Shown here: positions 57,201-64,000 of the stretch, one piece after another
Numbering within the stretch: the stretch's first letter is position 1
How the letters are laid out: each line of letters begins with the position of its first letter
Assembly: GCF_008831285.2 (NCBI RefSeq)
Contig: NC_045149.1
Span: 21,892,535 to 21,956,534, forward strand
Direction of reading: 5' to 3'
Source: Nymphaea colorata
Taxonomy: Eukaryota > Streptophyta > Magnoliopsida > Nymphaeales > Nymphaeaceae
DNA: 64,000 nucleotides
The notes under the pieces: model-generated
What the model was told of the DNA's origin: nothing
The model's database searches: none
The model's input: the letters and a program-made list of their open reading frames with translations, nothing else
Program-made: the position numbers and the translations under genes

Positions 57201-58436
57201 GCTAATAAAAGGTGGGAATTAATGCAGCTTGATGTGAAAAACGCTTTCTTGCATGGAGAACTTCATGAAGAAGTTTATATGGAAGTTCCGCAGGGTGTTC
57301 CAAACCCAAGTGGGTATGTCTGTAAGTTAAAAAAGGCTTTATATGGGTTAAAACAGTCTCCTCGTGCTTGGTTCTCTCGCTTAAGCGATGTTCTTACTCA
57401 AATTGGTTTTAAAAGAAGTTCAGCAGATTATACCATGTTCACCTATACTAGAGGATTGAAAATTGTTATCTTACTTGTTTATGTAGATGACATTATTTTG
57501 ACAGGAGATGACACAGAATTCATGGCGCAAGTCAAACAACTCCTTAATAAGCAGTTCGAAATCAAAGATCTAGGTGTTTTAAGGTATTTTTTGGGTATTG
57601 AAGTTGCGCACTCTGACAAAGGTATTTTTATTTGCCAACGGAAATATATTCTTGACCTATTAAAAGAGACAGGATACATTGGAGCTAAGGCTGCTGACAC
57701 TCCTTTGGAACTAAACTGCAAACTGCGTAAAGAAGATGGAGACATTGTTGAGAATATTCAAGGTTTTCAGCAACTTGTTGGTAAACTCATATATTTAACT
57801 GTGACCAGACCTGATATTGCTTATGCTGTTAGTTTAATAAGTCAGTTCATGCATAAACCAAGATCCACACATGTTGAAGCTGCCCATAGAGTGTTGAGGT
57901 ATCTAAAAGGGACTCCAGGAAAAGGAATACTCATGAAACGTGATCAACAACTAGAAGTAATCGGATACGCCGATGCTGATTGGGCAGGAGATCCAAATGA
58001 TCGCAGATCTACGTCTGGTTACTGCACATTTGTTGGAGGAAATTTGGTAACATGGAAAAGCAAAAAACAAACCATTGTAGCCAGATCAAGTGCTGAAGCT
58101 GAATACAGAGCAATGGCAGCTTGCACTTGTGAACTTATGTGGGTCAAAGCAGTACTAAAAGACATGAACATTGAAATAAAGAAAGCTATGAGCTTATTGT
58201 GCGACAATATGGCTGCAATATATATTGGAGCTAATCCTGTCTTTCATGAGCGCACCAAACATATTGAAGTTGATTGCCACTTTATTAGAGAGAAAGTTCA
58301 AGATGGTACCATCACTACTCCGCACGTTAAAAGCGAAAGGCAACTAGCTGATATCTTCACTAAGAGTCTTGCAAAGGACAAACATCTTTACATATCAAAC
58401 AAGTTGGGGCAGATTGATATCTGCTCACCAACTTGA
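54273..58436 (+). CDS. Gag-Pol polyprotein of element C
   Basis: A single 1387-residue polyprotein that would package, process, integrate and reverse-transcribe the element. The frame is open from 54171, but I take the ATG at 54273 (MEESNQSSN). It matches the gag start of element A, and the 34 upstream residues are hydrophobic leader translation. In order: Gag (LKITSTLLNGKNYLSWAKAA), zinc knuckle CNHCKKIGHTRDRC at about 263, protease DSGATDHM (Asp 343), pre-integrase HARLGH (about 470), and integrase with Asp 525, Asp 588 and Glu 624 in DD35E spacing. RT has YVDD at about 1070, and RNase H has DADWAGDP at about 1234. It ends ICSPT before TGA. No stop or frameshift is seen and all catalytic residues I can check are present, so activity is plausible. 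Confidence 0.97.
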   Translation: MEESNQSSNVKENPRNNDHNVNTLKITSTLLNGKNYLSWAKAARLFLSGRSKLGFINGSIKQPDKHDPKYQEWESENDMIMSWLINSMEQPIANLFLYQETAKEVWDTLKELYGEQNNLARIYEIQMEISKLTMGDKPIQLYLGQLRSLYDELLQYRPATFDPDVYKHRFEEDKIFKVLAGLPDDYEAVRSQILMTSPLPTFNNVCQTIQREVARRKVMNVSSKISSEESLEKMACYVNNKKGDSKLLNDSNNGQRIRSRFKCNHCKKIGHTRDRCWELIGRPTKEKSSSKQSDLANFVTKEDLEKFFQKFSKTNLVSSQPVESEGKNHALISVSAASTWIVDSGATDHMTGNSFKITSLDKEQKQHVFTVDGSPIAVEGVGRTTFLEKDIKSSVLYVPKISASLMSVSKLTKTHNCLAIFSSKEVIFQDRNSKKVIGRGREHGGLYMIDTCDASFLTYREKESEYQKWHARLGHVSDRSLKQLVPNLTIESRACDACEFSKSTRLPFQPNSERSSNFFSLVHSDVWGPAPEDSYAGFKYYVSFIDDKSRMTWIYFLKNKSEVPTLFEEFYNMVLTQYGSKIQKLRSDNGGEYVNDILKNFLKEKGIQPQYTCAGTPQQNGVAERKNRQLLNIGRSIMMHMNVPSRFWTDAIATACYLSNRTPNSSIDDKIPIEFLLGRAVSIQHLKVFGCKCYVHVQENFRNKFQKRATKCIFLGYSSRKRGYKCYDPISRKLLVARDVKFFEQEPYFGVSIQGEQVSNEDLQHSEQVQPLVDVFNNTSVVDHQSIESNPIDHREGSIMEEPEQIFPEINVSESTQSQGPELPIRRSTRNTRPPIKLSDYYTYLTAGKVHSIEKYVTFQTLSLPYQTYVLNTYSQTEPKTFDEANRDSRWREAMKEELTALHKNQTWDLVPLPEGKKLVGCKWVYKLKFKSDGTVERFKARLVGKGFMQTEGIDYNETFSPVAKMNTIRILLSVAANKRWELMQLDVKNAFLHGELHEEVYMEVPQGVPNPSGYVCKLKKALYGLKQSPRAWFSRLSDVLTQIGFKRSSADYTMFTYTRGLKIVILLVYVDDIILTGDDTEFMAQVKQLLNKQFEIKDLGVLRYFLGIEVAHSDKGIFICQRKYILDLLKETGYIGAKAADTPLELNCKLRKEDGDIVENIQGFQQLVGKLIYLTVTRPDIAYAVSLISQFMHKPRSTHVEAAHRVLRYLKGTPGKGILMKRDQQLEVIGYADADWAGDPNDRRSTSGYCTFVGGNLVTWKSKKQTIVARSSAEAEYRAMAACTCELMWVKAVLKDMNIEIKKAMSLLCDNMAAIYIGANPVFHERTKHIEVDCHFIREKVQDGTITTPHVKSERQLADIFTKSLAKDKHLYISNKLGQIDICSPT

Positions 58437-58445
58437 GGGGGAGAT

Positions 58446-58824
58446 TGTTGGAAATTTCTAGAAGGGAATCTAGTGCGCCAAGATAGGAGGCAGATCACGA
58501 AGAACACAGATCATGCAAAAGATCAGGAAAGAAGATCAAGTCAAACAAAAGTCAAGAGCAGATTAAGATTCTTTGAAAGAAATAAGAGTTTATCTTAATT
58601 CCTTTTTTTCCTTGCTGTGAAGATCTAGCTTATCACGTTCCTGTTTCTTTGCTCCCATCTTCTATATATAGAGTTGTACCGTGGTTCTGAAATATGAATG
58701 AAAAACAGACTTTTCCCTTCTCGTGGATGTAGGCTTAAAACTGCCAAACCACGTAAATCCCTCTTCTCTCTCTCTTCTGTTTTTATCTAGCTTTCTTTGC
58801 TCTTGGATACAATGGTTTTCAACA
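58446..58824 (+). repeat. 3' LTR of element C
   Basis: 379 bp, identical to the 5' LTR by eye except at 58746. Confidence 0.95.
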
Positions 58825-59479
58825 GGTTCATCCCAAAATCAGTGCTATTGTTGATGTTGTTGCCAGCAATATTTGTGATTCAGTTTGCTTTAGAATTGTC
58901 ATATGGCAAAGCTTGCAAACTTTCATCCATTTTTAGAGATGATAAAACTCGTTTTACATGGTTTAATGTATCCTTTGCAATATAAATCTGGTTTTTTGAT
59001 GCCTTCGTCCACTTCCACAGGATGATTGGGCGTTACTTTGAGAGCAAAATTAGCAGTATCGGTCAATTTGAACATTACGAAGAATTTATATATAGTGTTT
59101 CATGAATTTACTCAAATCTTTTATTCAAGTTCATGTGACAATAATAAACTCTTTTCATTATCCAATGGACTTTAAGAGATGATATATGCAACATATAGAG
59201 CAGTTTGAACTGGGGAGACAAGAATGAAGACATTATTGCTTTCTGGCAGGCATAATTTAGGCATTTGCCCATGTCCAGGGCCGGCACTTCAAAGGGTGAG
59301 CTGGATGATTTAATCAAACTGCGCAGATGCGGCAGTCCGATAGGATTTTTTTAACTACTTTTCTTGCAAGAAAACGATGTGCCTAGGGAAGGAACAGCAC
59401 GTTGGAACAGATAATATATTTCGGGTGTGCATGGATAAGTCAAGCGACTCGATTCAAACTCTACCTATTTCTTCTCCGC
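58825..59479. other. Unit spacer and lectin promoter region
   Basis: It starts as the other half of the block Q copy broken by element C (GGTTCATCCCAAAATCAGTG). It becomes lectin upstream DNA from about 59200 (AACTGGGGAGACAAGAATG, GCGCAGATGCGGCAGTCCG). No gene is seen. Confidence 0.6.
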
Positions 59480-59487
59480 TATAAATT
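59480..59487 (+). promoter_or_regulatory. TATA box of lectin at 59596
   Basis: TATAAATT in TCCGCTATAAATTCGACCAG, 116 bp before the ATG. Confidence 0.8.
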
Positions 59488-59595
59488 CGACCAGCAAACC
59501 CAGGTGGAGCTCAACCCAGGAAACAGCTACCCATCTCCCCTTGTTCCTCTTCCACAGATCTCTCTGCAGAGAGCTCAAACTCGAGCAAAGTTTCG

Positions 59596-60006
59596 ATGGC
59601 AGCACAAGTGGTAGCTAAAGCCGTAGCCATTCTAGCTCTCCTGGCTACCCTCTCCTCTCATGCAGCTGCGGTGGATGTGCTGTACAGCGGGCAGACCCTC
59701 CTTGCAGGCCAGTTCTTAGTGAATGGGCCTTACAAGTTCATCATGCAGGCGGACTGCAACCTGGTGCTCTACATCATCGGAATCAGGGCGCTGTGGTCTT
59801 CCGGCACCGCCGGGAAAGGCCGCAACTGTTGGGCAACCCTACAGAGAGACGCCAATTTGGTTGTCTACTCAGGAGGTAAAGCTCTTTGGGCAAGTGGGAC
59901 GGCGAGAGGCGCCAACAACTACCGCCTGAAGGTGCAGGCGGATGGTAACGTGGTGATCTACGATCCTGCCGGACATGCTGTGTGGGCTACCAATACGAGC
60001 AAATAG
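59596..60006 (+). CDS. GNA-type mannose-binding lectin (QAD type, short tail)
   Basis: A 136-residue precursor with signal peptide MAAQVVAKAVAILALLATLS and mature start VDVLYSGQTLL. The sugar sites QADCNLVLY, QRDANLVVY and QADGNVVIY are complete and the Cys pair is kept (ADC and RNC). It departs from its relatives at several places: IIGIRALWSSG where others read NGNRALWASG, and NCWATLQ with an extra Trp. The C-terminus is ATNTSK and stops, so the basic tail that follows VQ in the other copies is missing. Promoter TATA and AATAAA are present. It lies 27 kb from the previous lectin because three retrotransposons landed between them. Probably functional. Confidence 0.93.
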   Translation: MAAQVVAKAVAILALLATLSSHAAAVDVLYSGQTLLAGQFLVNGPYKFIMQADCNLVLYIIGIRALWSSGTAGKGRNCWATLQRDANLVVYSGGKALWASGTARGANNYRLKVQADGNVVIYDPAGHAVWATNTSK

Positions 60007-60058
60007 AGTGGCGCGCAGCAGGACACGCTTGCTGTAGATCCAACTTAAAGAGCCCGTG

Positions 60059-60064
60059 AATAAA
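60059..60064 (+). terminator. AATAAA polyadenylation signal
   Basis: In CCCGTGAATAAAATATGCACT, about 50 bp after the stop. Confidence 0.6.
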
Positions 60065-60069
60065 ATATG

Positions 60070-61027
60070 CACTGTTGCTTAGTTCCTATATAGACTGCGT
60101 CATGAGTTTCATGGCCCTCAAGGCCTCAACGTCTTTGATGTGTGGCCTGAAACGTGATTGTCTACGGCCGCAACTATCAATAAAATTACTTCTTATCTGG
60201 ACTGCTTTGTTATGCTGTCTGTCAGATGTCATAATCTGATTTCTTCTGTTTTTCTTTGGTGAAAATTTCACAGCAAGGCAGGAATTGTAAGAATAAAAGA
60301 ATGTGAAATTTTTAATGATTTTCTGTGTTTTTTTCTTTACACCAAAAATTACCCGAGAAAAGTTTTACCGTTAAAAATTTGAGAATGATGTTTGTGACAA
60401 TGCATCCTATGTAACATACACGATTCAACCGCTTAGCTGTGAATTTCTTCTCAGCTCGCGTTCTCGAACGACCAGCCAACGCATAAAACATATATTGTCG
60501 AAACTTATCCTCAAGTTATTGCATTGCTTTTTCTGGATAGATGACCGAAGGAGTGGCATGAGCGATCTGGCAACATTGAGGAGTTGCCGACTTTTGAGCC
60601 AAAACAAGAAGCATAGTCTTTAATAACACAAGACGATACTATTTGTTCCTGCTTGTTAAGCTATCAGTTACAAATGGGGATAGCAACGAAAACCCATTTT
60701 CGTTCCTGTATGCTTCGAGCACGGAAAAGCTTCGAAGATAAAGGTGCTGAAAACAGAGACAAAAAGTTCTCCTTACTAAATTGAGCCTATCATCTCTACT
60801 CCGTAGACCTGCATTTCTAATTCTTCCAACTTTCATTCATGAAATTAAGTTTCGTTGCTAAAGGAGACTATATATTGTCGTGCCCCTTTTTGCGAGTTTT
60901 TCCCGGTTTCCCATCGCTGACCCTTTTCCGAACACTTGATCTTCCCTCCATCCACCACCGTAGTTGTGTGGATGGTGGCAGTGGCAGAATCAGGAGAAAT
61001 TGTTGGAGGCCGAGGCACTCATTTAGC

Positions 61028-61065
<38 letters not shown>

Positions 61066-61120
61066 AAGGAGCATGCATTATGTATATAAGAGAACAAATA
61101 TTTAAAAATATTAATATAAA
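60070..61120. other. Downstream spacer of last lectin
   Basis: The first 230 bp match lectin 3' flanks (CATGAGTTTCATGGCC, TCATAATCTGATTTCTTC). A minus-strand coding-like stretch near 60660-60540 (SKVGNSSMLPDRSCHSFG) is a paralogue of 42000-41880. An (AT)n tract lies at 61031-61062. No gene can be named. Confidence 0.45.
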
Positions 61121-61513
61121 TTAAAAAAAAAAAACATTGAAAGCAGCCCACACGTGGCTCGGCCTCGGGTTGGTGGCTATTTTCCCAAATTTTTCCAGCC
61201 TTCCAGTTTCTCTGCTGCTTTTCCGGCGACTTGTTGATCTTCCATTAGTGGTCATCCGCGTACAGGCATTGTAACCGGTGGCCTTCCATGGCAATTGGGA
61301 TTTCTCGATTTGCGGGTGGGCGGCCAGCTGCAAGTTTTCTCTTGTCGAGATCATCTCTCTCGATGTGGAATCCAGTGCCATCAATCTTGCAACACGCAGG
61401 GTATCGTCAAGTTCGTCAATACCATGTGTCATGGAACCACCCTTCTCTCTTAGTGTTTGAGCAGTTTTTGCTTGTGACCTCCTCTTTTGTCCATGCAAGA
61501 TCCACAAATCCAA
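61121..61513 (-). other. Unidentified open frame in block S
   Basis: A 130-codon minus-strand frame, polar and mildly helical (DELDDTLRVARLMALDSTSR; AAHPQIEKSQLPWKATGYN). The C-terminal third is paralogous to 42138-42000 but is read in a shifted frame, so at least one copy is broken. I recognise no family. It could be a decayed exon carried with the unit or chance. Confidence 0.25.
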
Positions 61514-62430
61514 GAGATAGTGTTTAAATAATGTTTTCTTTAAAAGACAGGTGTTCGACTTTCAAGTTTTAGTTTCCCATCTCTGGACAGACGTCACTTT
61601 GGCTTTCGGTGCACATATTTTATCTCTAACTTTAGTCATCATTTTTTGTTCTAATTGAGTGAATTAATTTTCAGCTCTCTCTCTCTCTCTCTCTCACTGA
61701 AGCCACTGTTATCTCTTTTTTCGTCTGTATATATGTTGATCTCTCCTTCATGAGTTTTACAGCTAGCAGAGTATTCCTGGTTTCATTGTGTTTGTATTAA
61801 ATATATGTGTATGTATGTGCGCATACGTGTCTATGCACGTGTGTTCTTATCTGAAATGTAAGAAAAGACATAAACATTCCCCTGCAATGTGTGTTCTGCA
61901 CAAATTGTTTTGCAGAAACATGCCCAAGTTCAGTTGGTCCATGTATTGTATATAAGAATTGTGAAAGTATTTAGAAGATCCTGTCCTCTTTTTCTACCGG
62001 TAGGATGTAATTAAAGTGAATTTGGATAGTATCTTTTGTATTGGAAACAATCCTTCCCTGTTAAGTACTAACTCTAATGAGTTTTTCATTTGCTAGGAGA
62101 TCTAATTTATGCAGTATGAGTTGTGAGACTGAGTAGCTCAGAGAAATTCTAATTCCCTGTCTATGTTATTCATCCGTCCTTTTCTTTAGTTCTAGATTGC
62201 AATTCACAAAACACATGCATGCACATAAGCACAAGCGTCTCCATGGCACTTACACTTTAACAATTATACAAGTAAAATCCCTCTAGCCCTTGTTTTAAAT
62301 TATCTTAGAAAGTGTCATCAATGTGTTTGCTTCTTCGCTAATTGGAAAATGCTGTCACGCCACCTTTCTCATTTACTATACTTGGTTTTGGTAGCTACAA
62401 TCCTGTTTTTGGGTTCCAAGGTGTCCTTTC
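61514..62430. repeat. Duplicated block S, longest copy
   Basis: It contains a (CT)n tract at 61675-61697, TTCCTGGTTTCATTGTGTTT, CTGCACAAATTGTTTTGCAG and TTCCCTGTTAAGTACTAA. It is shared with 40670-40920, 42180-42560 and 31480-31700. Non-coding as far as I can see. Confidence 0.65.
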
Positions 62431-62439
62431 TGGATTTCC

Positions 62440-62848
62440 AGTAGGCGATTGCAGGTGGAACTATTGTGCCGTTTTCTGTGGACTGGCGGCATGAAAGAGT
62501 GGTTTCTTCAGCAGCTTATTGGAGAAGAGTATAGTGATGTGGTGGACCAGCTGGGGTTAACGATAGCTGAAGGAAAAGGTTCGCTTCAGACGGTGGCTAG
62601 ATGTGTTCAGTCTGCCTGCCTTTCGCTCGCTGCAATCCATCATGTTGACTGCTGATAGGGATCCGCTTGTCAGCAAAAGTCTGAATCTTAAAAGCTTGAA
62701 ATCTCAGGATCTATGGCATGCGATTCGGAAGAAGGATACCTCCTTGAAATGTGGTCTCAATATTTGTGAGCCATGTATTCCAGGGAGAGCCAGTCATAAA
62801 CAGATTCTTCAAAAACATGGTATTTCTCTCGTGCAAGACTCAGTATAG
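62440..62848 (+). other. Unidentified coding-like segment
   Basis: Two overlapping open frames with normal-looking composition: one with GGMKEWFLQQLIGEEYSDVV (62449-62655), the other with LWHAIRKKDTSLKCGLNICE (62603-62848). Together they could be one ORF with a frameshift near 62640. A degenerate copy of part of it (CTGCAATCCATCCA...CTGATAGGGA) lies near 42555-42650. I do not recognise the protein and cannot place a start or splice site. Confidence 0.3.
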
Positions 62849-64000
62849 TTTTTGTTTCCCTAAAAACTATGTCAACAAATATTTGTTGTTCAGTTTAAAT
62901 TGAAAAAGGTTAGATTCATTTTGCTACAATTAGTAGAAGACTGTATCTGATTTTCTTTTCCCATTAAACTGTTAGTCAAAGAGTTGAAAAAAGTAAAGCT
63001 TGTTGGCTCTGAAGAGTGTGTGTGTGTGTGTGTGTGTTTTTTGCTAATAGACGTCACAAAACACATTTATATGAAAAAAGTTGCAAAGAGTAATTTGTAA
63101 ATCAGATTACCTGGGGATAAAACCAGATCACTTAAATTTGAGTTAGAAAATATTTAAAGCAAAATATAAACCTCTTAATATGTTTATAAACTCTAATTTT
63201 ATGTAAACCATTCCAAAGAGTAATTTTGCAATATAAACATTTATATGAAAAAAGTTGCAAAGGGTAATTTTGTGTAGAAATATGCACTGTTGCAGCTTCG
63301 AAGTGTTGCTAATTAGCTCCTATGTAGATTTGATGAGCAACTATGAGTCGAGCTTGAGCCGGCTTGACTCATTGTGCAACCCCACATGTAGGAGGTGAAT
63401 TGTGAATTGTTTTGTTAATCAGGAGGCGCTTTGTAGTTTCTCAAAGGATGAGCAGATTTTTGTAAATCATTTGAAACTTGAGCGATGTTCTGTATTTTTT
63501 TCTTTTTCTTTCCTTCTTCAAATGAATAATTGAAGAAAAATTCACGACGGCAGGAGTTGTAAGACTACGTGAACATGACCTTCACATATAGAAATTCTAC
63601 GAATTTCTACCTCTTTTATGAGTTGATTATTTTATCATTGATATCTCACCACGAGCCATGTCCACGACCATCTGCACCCACATCCTGTCATGCAAGGTTC
63701 TTACTTACAGTGGTGGAGCGACGAAAAACAAGTTGATTGAACATTAACTTCAAAGGAAACTCTAAATTTTTCAAAGCGATGGAGGTGGAGAATAAGAGAA
63801 AAGTTTGTCTTATATAATATTTTGATGACCATGGCAGCCAGAGGTAATACTCTTGTTCTAATTAGACACTGGAGCAAGATGGAAAGTCTAAAGAAAGCAT
63901 AACATGGGGTCTAGCCGTGATGTTTGATGACAACATATCAAAAAAAAATTTGGGTTGAAGATCTTTTTAGTGGGACGTGGATACATGTTTATGACTATAT
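62849..64000. other. Right-edge intergenic DNA
   Basis: It has a (GT)n tract at 63015-63037 and two local repeats of ACATTTATATGAAAAAAGTTGC near 63062 and 63236. A diverged lectin-unit 3' flank runs at about 63280-63640 (ATGCACTGTTGCAGCTTCGA; CTTCACATATAGAAATTC). From about 63770 it resembles 29370-29510. No gene is seen; the tandem unit probably continues beyond the window. Confidence 0.5.

Larger units (their letters stand above)
53305..58824 (+). mobile_element. Intact Ty1/copia LTR retrotransposon C
   Basis: A 5520-bp complete element: 379-bp LTRs (TGTTGG...AACA), target duplication GGTTC on both sides (53300-53304 and 58825-58829), PBS TGGTATCAGAGC at 53684, one uninterrupted Gag-Pol frame, and purine tract TTGAGGGGGAGAT before the 3' LTR. 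Comparing the LTRs by eye I find one difference (G at 53605, A at 58746). All parts for self-driven transposition appear present. It is a close relative of A and B and could have mobilised them. Confidence 0.97.

Overview
The window is nuclear DNA from a flowering plant. The evidence is a cluster of secreted GNA-type (bulb-type) mannose-binding lectin genes with plant TATA promoters and AATAAA signals, Ty1/copia LTR retrotransposons primed by initiator-methionine tRNA, a captured plant HMGB fragment, hAT-type MITEs and AT-rich intergenic DNA. The lectins resemble those of monocots, so a monocot is my best guess, but I cannot name the species. Nothing looks bacterial: there are no operons, CRISPR arrays or rRNA genes.

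Layout. The backbone is a plus-strand tandem array of lectin-bearing units. Five lectin ORFs are full length: 9111-9536, 15389-15817, 26014-26427, 32167-32583 and 59596-60006. One is a near-full-length pseudogene (4418-4879). Four are degraded fragments (16472-16640, 19104-19290, 30380-30645, 33232-33435). The proteins fall into a QYD type (4418, 9111, 26014) and a QAD type (15389, 32167, 59596), named from the first mannose-site motif. Flanking blocks recur between units, which shows that whole segments were duplicated. The four genes at 15389, 26014, 32167 and 59596 keep a TATAAATT box 108-116 bp before the ATG. The two leftmost copies have lost it by small deletions.

Transposons fill about 40% of the window. 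Element A (19976-25014) is a decayed copia with a GCAAA target duplication, and its paralogous empty site survives near 14391. Element B (34144-39983) is a decayed copia that carries an antisense HMGB fragment between its primer-binding site and gag. Element D (43360-52537) is a Tork-like copia with a doubled LTR-PBS at its left end. Its integrase is split by a 3.35-kb solo LTR (46202-49555) flanked by ACTGA. Element C (53305-58824) is intact: two 379-bp LTRs with one difference seen, a GGTTC target duplication and an uninterrupted 1387-residue Gag-Pol. B, D and C all lie between the lectins at 32167 and 59596 and push those genes 27 kb apart. Smaller items are a 505-bp GC-rich hAT-like MITE (28723-29227), a roughly 123-bp MITE (about 27881), an LTR-plus-PBS remnant (41011-41364) and several minisatellites.

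How it works together. The lectin genes would give a family of small secreted sugar-binding proteins, typically stored or used in defence. The rest is duplication and transposon turnover acting on that cluster. I do not see a new enzymatic system. The most unusual items are the HMGB capture, the doubled LTR of element D, the giant solo LTR and the promoter loss in two lectin copies.
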